A DNA stretch of 64,000 nucleotides from JANXQG01 sp963780045 (GCA_963780045.1 CAVZZZ010000001.1:4340001-4404000), one strand, 5' to 3'; counted from the first letter of the stretch, positions 23,214 to 33,035 are shown. Numbers and translations: made by a program. The notes: generated by a model not told the origin, from the letters alone.

Positions 23214-24242
23214 TCAGACAAGTTCGGCGCGAATCTTCAGCTTGATCTTCTCCATCTCTTGGAGCTTCTTGCGGACGGTTTCCGGCACCTGCTTCCACTG
23301 ATCGGGCGTGTCGATGGGACCCTGGAAGACTTGCTTGCCGGCAGGGTTGTTGACCGTGAGCACCCGGTGACCGTCCCGAAGGTTAATCAACAATTGCTGC
23401 TTGTCGTCTCCAAAGCTGACCATGAAGCCCGGCGCGAGCGGCGCCGCGCCGAGCGCGTCGGCGGTCATCCGCTGCAGCGGGCCGGCGGGATATCCGGCCG
23501 CGGGTCCGACGAAAAACGCCGAACTCGAACCGCCCGGCTTGTCGCCGTCCGAACCGAAAAAACTGTAGATGGCCTTGCCGTCGTCGTCCACGGCGTAGGT
23601 ATCCCGTTCTTCGAGCTTGGCCGTGATCTTCTTGCGTTCGCCCTCCCGGATGACCGTCAGCGTTACTGTCTCGCCCTTCTTGTAATACATGCGGACGAGC
23701 CCGATGAACTGTGCGGGATTGATCAGCCACTGGTCGTCGCACTTTTCGATGATGTCGTGAACTTGCAGCCCTGCGACTGCGGCGGAACTCTTCGGCTCGA
23801 CGGAATCCACAACGAGCCCGGCCTTGAGCTTCAATTGCGAACGGAGCGTGGCGTCGGCACGCGTGGTGACGACGCCGAGGAAGGCCGTCTTTTCGGCCTT
23901 GCCGGGCAAGGTAGCGCGGGCGGAAGAAATCCATGCGGAGCCGTTGCCCAGCGCATTGACTTGCGCCCTAACGTTAGGGATCGGCCTGGCCCGTGGCGCC
24001 GGAACGGCCAACGTCTGGCCGTCGGCCGAAAGCAGCGCGGCAAGAGGTGCAATGGCCTGCAAGTTTGCCGTCCCGCCGCCAGCGACAGGAGCACGGCCGC
24101 CCGCGCCTTGGACCTCAATTACGCCAGCCTCGCTGCCCGCTTGCACGGCCTGCGGCGCGGGTTGTTCTGCTTGCTGGGCACGGGCCCAAGTTCCATTCAA
24201 CGCCAGCGCGCCGAGCAATAAAGTCATCGTCAACTTATTCAT
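23214..24242 (-). CDS. Exported PDZ-domain protein of the second ECF operon
   Basis: 342 residues. Signal peptide (MTLLLGALALNGTWARAQ), a Gly/Ala/Gln-rich region, then a PDZ domain at about 118-205: TAFLGVVTTRADATL, KAGLVVDSVEPKSSAAVAGLQVHDII and GETVTLTVIREGERKKI. No protease domain is attached; a trypsin His-Asp-Ser set is absent, so it is not a complete DegP. The C-terminal 100 residues (LINLRDGHRVLTVNNPAG and a Lys-rich helix) are unassigned. Its start overlaps the end of the anti-sigma gene by 8 bases, and the operon ends at a strong terminator. It probably binds C-termini of envelope proteins (inference). Confidence 0.8.
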   Translation of the reverse strand: MNKLTMTLLLGALALNGTWARAQQAEQPAPQAVQAGSEAGVIEVQGAGGRAPVAGGGTANLQAIAPLAALLSADGQTLAVPAPRARPIPNVRAQVNALGNGSAWISSARATLPGKAEKTAFLGVVTTRADATLRSQLKLKAGLVVDSVEPKSSAAVAGLQVHDIIEKCDDQWLINPAQFIGLVRMYYKKGETVTLTVIREGERKKITAKLEERDTYAVDDDGKAIYSFFGSDGDKPGGSSSAFFVGPAAGYPAGPLQRMTADALGAAPLAPGFMVSFGDDKQQLLINLRDGHRVLTVNNPAGKQVFQGPIDTPDQWKQVPETVRKKLQEMEKIKLKIRAELV

Positions 24243-24852
24243 CCTTCATTTCCTTTCGTTCTTTACGGGTTCGATTCAGTACCTGTTCTTGATTTGCCAC
24301 GAGCATCGCCTTCGTCGGCACGACGAGGCTGCTTTCGGGGTTGCCCTGGGAGTCGAGCACCTCCACGCGCTCGAACTCGCGGTAGAAAAGCTTTCGCACC
24401 GGCATGTCGCCTTCCAACACGACGCTTTCGGTCACTACGCTCCAGGTTGACTTGCGAATGGCGGGCACCGTTTCGACGGACGCGTTTTCGACGGCTGCTG
24501 CGTTAGATGGCAGCGCGGCCGGGACGGCGATTTCTTTCTGCTCTCCATTCGTGGCGATCGCCGGCGGCGAATGATGAGCGGCTGCAATAGCCCAAAAGCC
24601 AAGTGCAACGACCAGGCACGCCGCCGCCGCGACTGCCAACCGGATGGCCCGCCAACCACGCGGACTCGGTCTTAGCGGACCCGGCGAATCACCGGCGACT
24701 TCGCTGCGGACGCGCCGCATGACTCCGGACACGAAATCCCCTTCCCTCGGCGACTCAGGCGCGACCAGGCTGCCGAGTCGGTCCAATGCCCGCTCCAATC
24801 GCACATCAGTTCGAGTTTGTGCTTTTTCACGTTTCATGTCTTTTAGTCTCAC
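24235..24852 (-). CDS. Single-TM putative anti-sigma factor
   Basis: 205 residues: a charged cytoplasmic N-terminus (about 66 residues), one membrane helix (AIRLAVAAAACLVVALGFWAIA), and a periplasmic part with VRKLFYREFERVEVLDSQGNP. No zinc-binding HxxxCxxC motif was found, so it is not a ZAS-type anti-sigma. The GTG start overlaps the sigma stop (GTGA), which gives both the start choice and evidence of coupling. Role inferred from position and topology. Confidence 0.65.
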   Translation of the reverse strand: MRLKDMKREKAQTRTDVRLERALDRLGSLVAPESPREGDFVSGVMRRVRSEVAGDSPGPLRPSPRGWRAIRLAVAAAACLVVALGFWAIAAAHHSPPAIATNGEQKEIAVPAALPSNAAAVENASVETVPAIRKSTWSVVTESVVLEGDMPVRKLFYREFERVEVLDSQGNPESSLVVPTKAMLVANQEQVLNRTRKERKEMKDE

Positions 24853-25385
24853 GATTCGGCGTTCACTCGGGCAAATCGCTCGCGAAGCCGGGCGTAGCCC
24901 CGCGAAAGTTGTTTCGTTACCGTTCCGACCGGCCTGCCGACGATTTGGGAGATTTCGGCCACGCTATGCCCGCCGAAATGCCGCAGCATCAGCAGACGCT
25001 GCTCCCGTTCCGGCATGGCCATTAGCGCCGCCAGCAGGAATTCGTTGTCTTGGTCGAGGCGATTCTCCTCCCGCGCGGCGATGTCAATGGCATGGTCCAG
25101 CGGCACGGGCGTCCGCCGCCGCGCCCGTCCGATCCTCGCGGCTTTGTGCCTCACGATTGCTAGCAACCACCGCCCGAACAACGAGCCATCCCGCAAGCCT
25201 GGCAGGTTCCGGTATGCCGTAACAAACGCCTCCTGCGCGGCGTCTTCGGCGGCGTGATGGTCGCCGGTCCGATGAAACGCCACGGCCCGCGCCGCCCGCT
25301 CATACCGGCCAACCAGCGCGGCAAACGCCGCCTGATCGCCTTGCAGCGCCGCGGACACAAGCTGGCTGTCGGACTGCATGGCCAT
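24849..25385 (-). CDS. ECF-family RNA polymerase sigma factor
   Basis: 178 residues. Region 2 reads AFAALVGRYERAARAVAF...HHAAEDAAQEAFVTAYRNL; region 4 reads MPEREQRLLMLRHFGGHSVAEISQIVGRPVGTVTKQLSRGYARLRERF. Start at ATG 25385 (MAMQ) or 25379. First gene of a three-gene operon ending at the terminator near 23130. A region of about 220 bases separates it from the divergent OPT gene. Confidence 0.9.
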   Translation of the reverse strand: MAMQSDSQLVSAALQGDQAAFAALVGRYERAARAVAFHRTGDHHAAEDAAQEAFVTAYRNLPGLRDGSLFGRWLLAIVRHKAARIGRARRRTPVPLDHAIDIAAREENRLDQDNEFLLAALMAMPEREQRLLMLRHFGGHSVAEISQIVGRPVGTVTKQLSRGYARLRERFARVNAES

Positions 25386-25537
25386 GGCGCCGGGAGGCAA
25401 AGTGGTGATCGCGAGAGTCGCCCTGTGCAGCGGTCGTACAGTAGATAGAGCCATCTTAGGCCCGGTTTGCGACACGAATCCGGCGATTTTCCCGCTCAAG
25501 CCTGAAAAACTCGGCTTTCGCCTTTCGCCGTTGCCTG

Positions 25538-25564
25538 TTGACGGACAGAACGATTGATTATACT
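25538..25564 (+). promoter_or_regulatory. Candidate promoter of the OPT transporter gene
   Basis: TTGACG, a 15-base spacer and TATACT, ending 38 bases before the ATG. The hexamers are good but the spacer is short. Confidence 0.4.
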
Positions 25565-25602
25565 CTAACAACAGTTTGAATAACGTACTTTGGGGTGCGG
25601 GT

Positions 25603-28003
25603 ATGGCGGATGCCGTTGAAGTCGAGGGCGATATCGTAGAACAACCTGAACCGGAGTGGCCGCCCTCTGATCCCGTTCGCGACGCGAGCGATTCGATCGA
25701 GCAGCGCGACCGCGATTGGCTGGCCAACGTCTATCGGGGTGACAAGGAGAGGGACCTCACTGTCCGGGCCGTTCTGGCCGGCATGGTCTTCGGCGGCCTG
25801 ATGTCGCTCTCCAATCTCTACGTGGGACTGAAGACCGGCTGGGGCCTCGGCGTGGACATCGCCGCAGTGGTCGTCATCTTTACGGTGTTCAAAGCCGTTC
25901 GCGGCATCGGTCTGGTGCGCGGGGAATTCGGCCTCTTGGAATGCACGATGATGATGAGCGTGTCCGTGGCCGCGAGCTGGATTGGTTTGGCCGGTCTGGT
26001 ATCCGCCGTGCCCGCTCTGCAAATGCTTCGGCCGGATTACGAATTCGTCTGGTGGCAGCTTACGTTGTTCATCGGCGTGATCCTCTACCTGGGCCTCTTC
26101 ATGTCGATTCCGTTGAAGCGGCAGATGATCCAGGTGGAGCGGCTCCGTTTTCCGGGCAATGTCCCCACGGCTGAGACGCTCAAAGTCCTCTACTCCGAGG
26201 GCGGTGACGCGATCAAGAAGGCGAGCGCGCTGTTCATTGCCGGCGCCGCGGGGATGATCGTCGCTTTCATGCGCGACGCACTGGAATGGCTGCCGGACGA
26301 GCCGAAGTTGCCCGCGCAGTTCTTGGGCATCCCTTTGCGGCTGGGCGGCGTGTCGTTCAACAAGCTGACGCTCACGTTGCAGCCCAGCCTGATCTTCGTC
26401 AGCATCGGCGCGCTTTTTGGCATGAAAGTCGGCATGAGCATGTTGCTGGGCGTGGTCGTCAATTACGGCATCCTGGCCCCCTGGATGATCGACGCGGGTG
26501 ACATCAAACATCCGCCGCCGGCTATCACCGCCATCGCCGCACCGCGACTGCCGCTTGCCGTAAATGCCGGACAGGATCTTGCCGTCAAATTGGAAACTGC
26601 TGTCTCGGAACCCGAGCTGCCCCTGCCAAACGACGGCAAAGCCAGACCTGATGCCGTGCCAGGCGGACGCACAAGTATTTTGGGCTACACATGGACGCGC
26701 GCCCGGGTCTATGAAGACCTCGACACTTTGATTAACGACTTGAACGCCCCGAAGCTGCTGGACGGCGCCGCCAATCCATTGCACGGCGGAATCGAATTCA
26801 GCGCGGTACAAGACAAGAAACTCCGGAAAAAAGTGCTCAGCATGTCGGCGACTCAAGCGACCGATTGGGAAGCCAGACTCTCGCTCGTCGACGGCAAGCA
26901 CGTCGAACTGCTTGAGTCTTTGGGACTCGCGCCGGCGGCTGACGCCACCGAGGAGGAGGCCAAGAAGGCGGAATCCAAGCTGAACAAGGCGGCGTCTGCC
27001 CAAGTCGGCGGCTTCAAAAACATCAACCGCTGGTCGGTTTGGCCGGGAGCGACTGTCCTCGTCGTGGCCGGTTTGCTGGCGCTGGCGTTCCAGTGGCGCA
27101 CGCTCGGCCGCACCTTCGCCACCATTTTTTCCGGCATCAGCGGCCAGCGCGCAAGCGGTCCCGTCGATCATATCGAAATCCCCATTACTTGGTTCGCCGT
27201 CGGCTTCCCCATCGCGGGGCTGGCGGCGACGCTGCTCTTGGTCTGGGTCTTCCAAGTCCAGTGGTGGATGGGCATTGTGGCCGTGGTGCTGACGTTCTTC
27301 CTCGCGGCCGTCGTCGCCCGTGCAGGCGCCGAAACCAGCATCAACCCGATCGGCGCGATGGGCAAGGTGACTCAGTTGACGTTTGGAGCGCTGGCGCCGG
27401 GCAACGTCACCGCGAACTTGATGACCGCCGGCGTGACTGGGGGGGCGGCCTGCAGTTGCAGCGACACGATCGGCAACCTCAAGGTCGGGCACATGGTCGG
27501 CGCCAATCCGCGAAAGCAGTTCATCTCGCAGTTCTTCGGCGTCTTCGCCGGCGCGATCCTTGCCGTCCCCGCGTACTTTATCCTCGTGCCCGATGTCAAC
27601 GTGCTGGGCGGCGACAAGTTCCCCGCGCCCTCCGCCTTGGCATGGAAGGCCGTCGCCGAGATGCTTTCCAAGGGACTCAGCTCGATCCCGCACAGCGCGC
27701 TGGTGGCGATGGCCGCGGCCTTCGTGCTGGGCACGATCATCGTAGCGGCGGACAACATCTTTCCCAAGCTCAAGCCCTACACGCCCTCGCCCACCGCACT
27801 GGGGATCGCGATGGTCATGCCCGGCGCAGGGCCTTGCCATGTTCCTGGGCGCGGTGATCGCCTGGATCCTGGAAAAGAAAGCCGCCAAGCTGCACGAGAT
27901 GTACACCATCCCCGTCGCTTCCGGCTGCATCGCCGGCGAGAGCATCATGGGCGTCATCATCGCCGTATGGATCGCCGTAAAAAGCGCACTGGGGCGAGGG
28001 TAA
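25603..28003 (+). CDS. OPT-family oligopeptide transporter, frameshifted near the C-terminus
   Basis: About 800 residues. The N-terminus DLTVRAVLAGMVFGGLMSLSNLYVGLKTGWGLG and VSVAASWIGLAGLVSAVPALQML are OPT hallmarks; many hydrophobic segments follow, with a roughly 170-residue soluble insertion (about 310-480) rich in charged residues and predicted outside the membrane core. The frame slips near 27832: GCAGGGCC should be GCAGGCC. After removing one G the protein continues GLAMFLGAVIAWILEKK and IPVASGCIAGESIMGVIIAVW, ending at the TAA at 28001; uncorrected, it reads nonsense to 28176. Imports peptides or metal chelates driven by protons; substrate open. Confidence 0.85.
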
Positions 28004-28080
28004 CGGCGGCGGAAGAGACACCTTGTTGCAGCGCCCAGCCGCGGCGAGGTTCGGGCAGCAAATTGACGCATTGGAAAGAG

Positions 28081-28086
28081 TATAAT
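28081..28086 (+). promoter_or_regulatory. Perfect -10 before the 89-residue gene
   Basis: TATAAT ends 13 bases before the first ATG of the small gene. TTGACG 12 bases upstream is too close to be a standard -35. Confidence 0.4.
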
Positions 28087-28099
28087 AGAAGGGCGGTGT

Positions 28100-28369
28100 A
28101 TGCCGAATCATCCGAACAGAAACATGCCAAACTACCGTTTTTCGGTGATTGTCCGACTTGCTCCTCTGTCGCGTGAGGAAATCCTGGATCTGACTGACTC
28201 GCTTGGCACTGACGCCTCGATCCGTGGACATGCGGACGGAATAGAACTGCTCTTCGAGCGAACTGCCGAATCGCTGCAGATGGCGATTGCTTCCGCGGTT
28301 TCCGATGTCGAGCGCGCACGATTGCACGTTTCCAGGGTGGAACTGGAACGCGAGGCGATCGCAGTATAG
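28100..28369 (+). CDS. Conserved small protein of unknown function
   Basis: 89 residues: YRFSVIVRLAPLSREEILDLTDSLG, ASIRGHADGIELLFERTAESLQMAIASAVSDVERARLHVSRVEL. This beta-alpha-beta pattern with DGIELLFER and IASAVSDVE resembles small bacterial proteins that usually precede an HTH or antitoxin-like domain; that part is absent here. A second ATG at 28124 is an equally possible start. Not in an operon with rfbA by spacing (60 bases) but on the same strand. Confidence 0.65.
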   Translation: MPNHPNRNMPNYRFSVIVRLAPLSREEILDLTDSLGTDASIRGHADGIELLFERTAESLQMAIASAVSDVERARLHVSRVELEREAIAV

Positions 28370-28429
28370 CACAGCAGCTTACTCTAATAACTGATCCAAT
28401 TCCCGAGCTCCATCGACGATCCTGACCCC

Positions 28430-29332
28430 ATGACGACGCCCTCCCACAAGCGCAAAGGTATAATCCTCGCAGGAGGCGCCGGCACTCGGCTTCATCCGGT
28501 TACGCGGGCGATCAGCAAGCAACTGCTGCCGATCTACGACAAGCCGATGATTTATTATCCGTTGTCGACGCTGATTCTGGCCGGCATCCGCGACATCCTG
28601 CTGATCTCCACGCCCGACGACATTGGCACGTACCAGCGGCTGCTGGGCGACGGCTGCCCGTTGGGAATCTCCATCCACTACGCCGTCCAGCCAAAACCGG
28701 AAGGGCTCGCGCAGGCGTTCATCATCGGCCGCGATTTCGTGGGCCGCGACGAGGTGACGCTGATCCTGGGCGACAACATCTTCTACGGCCAGTCCTTCCG
28801 CAAAACGCTGGAGACTACCTCGACACAGACCGCCGGCGCGACCGTCTTCGCCTACGTGGTGAAAGACCCCGAGCGATACGGCGTGGTGGAGATCGACGCC
28901 ACGGGCAAGGCCCTCTCCATTGAGGAGAAGCCCAAGCAGCCGAAATCTCACTACGCAGTGACGGGGCTTTACTTCTACGACAACCACGTGCTGGACGTCG
29001 CCGCCGCGCTCAAACCTTCGCCACGCGGCGAGCTGGAAATCACCGACGTGAACCGCGTCTACATGCAGCGCGGGCAGTTGCAGGTCGAGGTCCTCGGCCG
29101 CGGCTTCGCCTGGCTGGACACCGGCACGCACGAATCGCTTTTGCAAGCCTCCAATTTCGTGCAAATGATCGAAGAGCGGCAGGGACTGAAGATCGCCTGC
29201 ATCGAGGAAGTCGCCTGGATCAAGGGTTTTATTGACGACGAAGCCCTGCTGCGGCTTGCCCACGCGCAGAAGAACGCGTATGGAGAGTACCTAAAGGAAC
29301 TCGTGACCAAGCCGGAGACCGCCGTAAAGTAG
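28430..29332 (+). CDS. rfbA: Glucose-1-phosphate thymidylyltransferase
   Basis: 300 residues. GIILAGGAGTRLHPVTRAISKQLLPIYDKPMIYYPLSTL is the nucleotidyltransferase signature; LGDNIFYGQ and GFAWLDTGTHESLLQAS are specific to RmlA/RfbA. It makes dTDP-glucose from dTTP and glucose 1-phosphate and is often inhibited by dTDP-rhamnose. The dehydratase rfbB follows 92 bases later, so the two begin a dTDP-deoxysugar route; rfbC and rfbD are not in the window. Confidence 0.93.
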   Translation: MTTPSHKRKGIILAGGAGTRLHPVTRAISKQLLPIYDKPMIYYPLSTLILAGIRDILLISTPDDIGTYQRLLGDGCPLGISIHYAVQPKPEGLAQAFIIGRDFVGRDEVTLILGDNIFYGQSFRKTLETTSTQTAGATVFAYVVKDPERYGVVEIDATGKALSIEEKPKQPKSHYAVTGLYFYDNHVLDVAAALKPSPRGELEITDVNRVYMQRGQLQVEVLGRGFAWLDTGTHESLLQASNFVQMIEERQGLKIACIEEVAWIKGFIDDEALLRLAHAQKNAYGEYLKELVTKPETAVK

Positions 29333-29424
29333 ACGCCGAAACCAACTGTCAAATAATGATCCGTCGGATCTGTCCGATCCGTCCAATCGGTTCGATTTTG
29401 GAACTCTTCCGCTATAGCTCAACC

Positions 29425-30084
29425 ATGCCCACTTACCTAGTCACCGGCGGCGCCGGATTCATCGGCAGTTGTTTCGTCCGCACCGCGATCGAAAGACGCG
29501 AGGCGAAGGTCGTCAATTTCGATGCCTTGACCTACGCCGGTAATCTCGATTCACTGCAGCCGGTCGCCGACTGCCCGGACTATGTCTTTGTCCAAGGCAA
29601 CATCACGGACCGCGCGGCCGTCGATGGGACGTTTGCCGAACATCGGCCTTCGGCCGTCCTCCACTTCGCCGCCGAGTCGCACGTCGATCGCTCCATCGAC
29701 AACCCGTCGCAGTTCGTGGTGACCAACGTGCTGGGCACGTTCCAGATGCTCGATGCGGCCTTGAAATACTGGTCCAAGCTGGGCGCGGACGAGAAGGGCC
29801 GGTTCCGCTTCCTGCACGTCTCGACAGACGAAGTTTACGGCTCGCTGGGGCCGACGGGGCTGTTCACGGAAGAGACCTCCTATGATCCCAGTTCGCCCTA
29901 CTCGGCCTCCAAGGCCGCCTCCGACCATGTCGCCCGAGCGTACCACCGCACCTACGGCCTGCCGGTGCTTGTGACGAATTGCTCGAACAACTACGGGCCG
30001 TACCAGTTTCCCGAGAAACTGATCCCGCTGATGATCCTCAACGCGCTCGAGGGCGCAAGTTGCCGGTGTACGGCGATGGCATGA
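29425..30084 (+). CDS. rfbB: dTDP-glucose 4,6-dehydratase, N-terminal segment (frameshifted)
   Basis: TYLVTGGAGFIGSCFVR is the NAD-binding GxxGxxG; FDALTYAGNLDSL, HFAAESHVDRSID, HVSTDEVYGSLG and SPYSASKAASDH (YxxxK) are all RfbB hallmarks. The frame slips near 30056, where GGGCGCAAG should be GGGCCGCAAG, and ends early. Converts dTDP-glucose to dTDP-4-keto-6-deoxyglucose. The start is the ATG before PTYLVTGG; the open frame extends 69 bases upstream. Confidence 0.88.
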   Translation: MPTYLVTGGAGFIGSCFVRTAIERREAKVVNFDALTYAGNLDSLQPVADCPDYVFVQGNITDRAAVDGTFAEHRPSAVLHFAAESHVDRSIDNPSQFVVTNVLGTFQMLDAALKYWSKLGADEKGRFRFLHVSTDEVYGSLGPTGLFTEETSYDPSSPYSASKAASDHVARAYHRTYGLPVLVTNCSNNYGPYQFPEKLIPLMILNALEGASCRCTAMA

Positions 30085-30485
30085 ACGTCCGCGACTGGCT
30101 GTTCGTGGAAGACCACTGCCGGGCGCTGGCGTGCGTGCTGGCCAAGGGCAAGCCGGGCGAGACGTACAACATCGGCGGCAACTGCGAGCAGCCGAACATC
30201 GAAATCGTCCGCCGCGTCTGCGGGCTGGTCGACGAATTGCGGCCCGGCCTGCCGCACGCGCCGTGCAGCTCGCTGATCACTTACGTGAAGGACCGGCCCG
30301 GCCACGATCGGCGGTACGCCATCGACGCGGGCAAGATCCACCGCGAACTGGGCTGGCAGCCGGAGCACAATTTCGCCTCCGGCCTGCGGCGAACGGTGCA
30401 ATGGTATCTGGAGAACCCCGGCTGGGTCGAGCGCGTGCAGAGCGGTAAATACCGACGGGAACGTCTTGGATTGGGCGACAAATAG
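29979..30485 (+). CDS. rfbB: dTDP-glucose 4,6-dehydratase, C-terminal segment
   Basis: The meaningful part starts near 30057: KLPVYGDGMNVRDWLFVEDHCRAL, ETYNIGGNCEQPNIEIVRRVC, VKDRPGHDRRYAIDAGKI and REL GW, all RfbB C-terminal motifs. The stretch before that is out of frame. Corrected length would be about 353 residues, normal for the enzyme. Confidence 0.85.
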   Translation: MLEQLRAVPVSRETDPADDPQRARGRKLPVYGDGMNVRDWLFVEDHCRALACVLAKGKPGETYNIGGNCEQPNIEIVRRVCGLVDELRPGLPHAPCSSLITYVKDRPGHDRRYAIDAGKIHRELGWQPEHNFASGLRRTVQWYLENPGWVERVQSGKYRRERLGLGDK

Positions 30486-30508
30486 GACGGCGTTCGGGCC
30501 GCGCGACC

Positions 30509-30943
30509 TTATACGTCCAGGTTCTTCACCTCCAGGGCGTGCTTCTCGATGAACTCCCTTCGCGGCTCAACTTTGTCGCCCATGAGGATGCGGAAAAGGT
30601 CGTCGGCGGCGCCGGCGTCTTCCATCGTGACGCGCAAGAGCGTGCGGTTGGCCGGAGCGAGGGTCGTGTCGCGAAGCTCTTCCGGATTCATTTCGCCGAG
30701 GCCCTTGAAGCGGGTGACTTTCATGCCCCGCTCGCCGCCGCTGCGGACTGCGGCCAGCAGGCCGCGCAGGTCGTCCAGCCCGGTCGTCGAGTCCCCGCGG
30801 CGGAGAACGTAACGCGGCTCCTCAAGTCCGGTGCGTTCCTGAGGAATGAGGCTGTCAATCTCGAAGCCCTGTTTTCGCAGCGCGGCCAACTGGCCGTTGA
30901 TCGAGCGGACTTCGTGGAACTCGGCGATGTGCAGCCGTGCCAC
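30509..30943 (-). CDS. gyrB: DNA gyrase subunit B, C-terminal segment (fragment 3 of 3)
   Basis: 144 residues: ARLHIAEFHEVRSING, then the invariant TRFKGLGEMNPEELRDTTL and VTMEDAGAADDLFRILMGDKVEPRREFIE. This is the end of GyrB/ParE. A one-base loss near 31013 (GGCGGGCGCC, probably GGCGGGGCGCC) separates it from fragment 2. The stop lies 24 bases from the convergent rfbB stop. Confidence 0.88.
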   Translation of the reverse strand: MARLHIAEFHEVRSINGQLAALRKQGFEIDSLIPQERTGLEEPRYVLRRGDSTTGLDDLRGLLAAVRSGGERGMKVTRFKGLGEMNPEELRDTTLAPANRTLLRVTMEDAGAADDLFRILMGDKVEPRREFIEKHALEVKNLDV

Positions 30944-31734
30944 GGGCTGGCCGTCTTCCTCGCCGGCGGCGTGTCCGTTTCCTTCGGCGGACTTTTCGCT
31001 GCGCGTAGGCGCCCGCCGGCTTCGGCCGCCGAATCGTCGCTTAGCTTCAGCTCGGTGCCCGAATGTTGTTGCTGCTGCTCCAGAAACTCGTCGAGCTTCT
31101 TGCGCGTTGCAAACCAGTGCTCGGAGTGGCCGATGAACACATGGTAGATCGGCAATTGCCGGGTTTCGGCGTCCTGCCGCGCGGCGTGAGCGCGGAGGCT
31201 GATGCCGCGGCGCTCCAAGGCCACGAGCGATTCCTCCATCGCGGTCAGCGTGCGGCAGAGCTGCTCCATCGCGGCGCCTTCGAGGCGACGGCCGTCACCC
31301 GGCTCGAAGACCGTGTCCTTCAGCCCGGACTCCAGCAGTTGGGCGTTCATCTCGGCTTCGGTCTGCACGTAGTAGACGTTCTTCTTGTGCGTGATTTTGA
31401 ACAGCGGCGGCTGAGCGACGTAGACATGCCCGCCGCGGACCAGGTCATACATCTGCCGGTAGAAGAAGGTCAGCAAAAGCGTGCGGATGTGCGAGCCGTC
31501 GACGTCGGCATCGGTCATGATGATCACCTTGCCGTAGCGTCGCTTCGTGAGATCGACCTCGTCGCCGATGCCCGAGCCGACCGCCGCGATGATACTGCGA
31601 ACTTCCTCGTTGGCCAGCACCTTGTCCTCGCGGGACTTGTAGGCGTTGATGATTTTGCCGCGCAGGGGAAGGATGGCCTGGAACTCGCGGTCGCGGCCCC
31701 CCTCCGCGCTGCCGCCGGCCGAATCGCCCTCCAC
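30721..31734 (-). CDS. gyrB: DNA gyrase subunit B, Toprim segment (fragment 2 of 3)
   Basis: Starts with EGDSAGGSAEGGRDREFQA, whose glutamate begins the Toprim metal site. ILPLRGKIINA, then DADVDGSHIRTLLLTFFYRQM give the DxD, and HVYVAQPPLFKI follows. A charged linker region of about 150 residues comes next, as in long gyrases. The frame loses sense near 31013. Fragment boundaries are the limits of the open frame, not real starts. Confidence 0.88.
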   Translation of the reverse strand: MEGDSAGGSAEGGRDREFQAILPLRGKIINAYKSREDKVLANEEVRSIIAAVGSGIGDEVDLTKRRYGKVIIMTDADVDGSHIRTLLLTFFYRQMYDLVRGGHVYVAQPPLFKITHKKNVYYVQTEAEMNAQLLESGLKDTVFEPGDGRRLEGAAMEQLCRTLTAMEESLVALERRGISLRAHAARQDAETRQLPIYHVFIGHSEHWFATRKKLDEFLEQQQQHSGTELKLSDDSAAEAGGRLRAAKSPPKETDTPPARKTASPWHGCTSPSSTKSARSTASWPRCENRASRLTASFLRNAPDLRSRVTFSAAGTRRPGWTTCAACWPQSAAAASGA

Positions 31735-33035
31735 GAGGTACAGCTCGCAGCGATCGACCTCCTTGCTGGTGCAATCGCGGAGTTTGCCGGGCAGTCCGCC
31801 GCCGGCCAGCGCGCCTTGCGCTCGCGCAAGAGCGCCTTGGCCTTGCGGGCCGCCTCGCGGGCCTCGGCGGCCAACACGGCCTTGGCGATCATCGCCTTGG
31901 CCGTCTTGGGGTGCTCCTCGAGGTACTTGGCAAGAAAATCGCCCGCGATCGAGTTGACGATCCCTTCCACTTCGGGGTTGGTGAGCTTGACCTTCGTTTG
32001 TGACTCGAACTGCGGATTCGCCAACCGCACCGAGACGATCGCCGTGAGGCCCTCGCGAAGGTCCTCGCCCGTGGGCACAATGTCTTTGAAGATGTTTTCC
32101 TTCTTGCCGTAGGCGTTGAGCGTGCGCGTCAGCGCGGTGCGGAAGCCGACGATGTGCGTGCCGCCGTCGACCGTGTTGATGTTGTTGGCGTAGCAGTGAA
32201 CGTTCTCGGTGTATTCCGTGCAGTATTGGAAGGCCACCTCGATCTCGACCGACGTTTCCTCGCTGCGGGTCGAGATATATACGACGTCGGTGTGGACCGC
32301 TTCGCTGGCCCGGTTCAAGAAGCGGATAAACTCGACGATGCCGTCGTTGTACTGGAAGGTCTCACCTTGCCCGTTGCGGAGGTCCTTGAAGACGATCTTC
32401 ACGCCCCGGTTAAGAAACGCCAACTCCTGCAGGCGCTTGTAGAGCATGTTGTAGTCGAACTTCAAGTCGCCGAACATTTGGTAATCGGGCTTGAAGGTGG
32501 TTTTCGTGCCGGTGCCCTGGGCTGTGCCGACGCGTGTCACGGGGCTGGTCGGCTTGCCGCGCTCGTACTCCTGCTGGTAGGCATGGCCGCCGCGGCGGAC
32601 CTCGACCTCGCACCATTCGGAGAGGAAGTTCACCGCCTTGACGCCAATCCCGTGCAGTCCGGCGGAGGTCTTGTATGCCTTGTTGTCGAACTTGCCGCCG
32701 TACTTCAGCATCGTCATCACGCCTTCCAGGGCCGACTTGCCGATGTTCGGATCGACATCGACGGGGATGCCGCGGCCATCGTCGGCGACGGTGATCGAAC
32801 CGTCGGGATTGACCGTTACCTGGACCGTCGTGGCGTGGCCTGCCATGACTTCGTCGATCGAGTTGTCGACGACTTCGCTGACAAGGTGGTGCAGGCCGCC
32901 GAGGCCGCGGTTGCCGATGTACATGCCCGAGCGCTCGCGGACGTGCTCCAGATCGCTCATGTGGCGCATCTGTTCCGTGCCGTATTCGCCCGTAGCGTCG
33001 TTGTTTTCGGGATTGGTGTTCGGGTCAGTGGACAT
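31524..33035 (-). CDS. gyrB: DNA gyrase subunit B, ATPase segment (fragment 1 of 3)
   Basis: From ATG 33035: DLEHVRERSGMYIG, HHLVSEVVDNSIDEVMAGH (ATP-binding N box), ITVADDGRGIPVDV, SAGLHGIGVKAVNFLSEW and a transducer region ending with ALLRERK. After that (near 31808, GCAAGGCGCGCTGG) the frame slips. Corrected GyrB would be about 840 residues. It introduces negative supercoils with GyrA. It follows the DUF721 gene by 18 bases in the dnaA-dnaN-DUF721-gyrB block. Confidence 0.92.
   Translation of the reverse strand: MSTDPNTNPENNDATGEYGTEQMRHMSDLEHVRERSGMYIGNRGLGGLHHLVSEVVDNSIDEVMAGHATTVQVTVNPDGSITVADDGRGIPVDVDPNIGKSALEGVMTMLKYGGKFDNKAYKTSAGLHGIGVKAVNFLSEWCEVEVRRGGHAYQQEYERGKPTSPVTRVGTAQGTGTKTTFKPDYQMFGDLKFDYNMLYKRLQELAFLNRGVKIVFKDLRNGQGETFQYNDGIVEFIRFLNRASEAVHTDVVYISTRSEETSVEIEVAFQYCTEYTENVHCYANNINTVDGGTHIVGFRTALTRTLNAYGKKENIFKDIVPTGEDLREGLTAIVSVRLANPQFESQTKVKLTNPEVEGIVNSIAGDFLAKYLEEHPKTAKAMIAKAVLAAEAREAARKAKALLRERKARWPAADCPANSAIAPARRSIAASCTSWRAIRPAAARRGAATASSRPSFPCAAKSSTPTSPARTRCWPTRKFAVSSRRSARASATRSISRSDATAR

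Noticed and set aside
25558..28071. 837-codon open frame opposite the OPT transporter
   Set aside because: The forward strand has clear OPT motifs; the reverse product is His/Arg/Asp-rich without family features.
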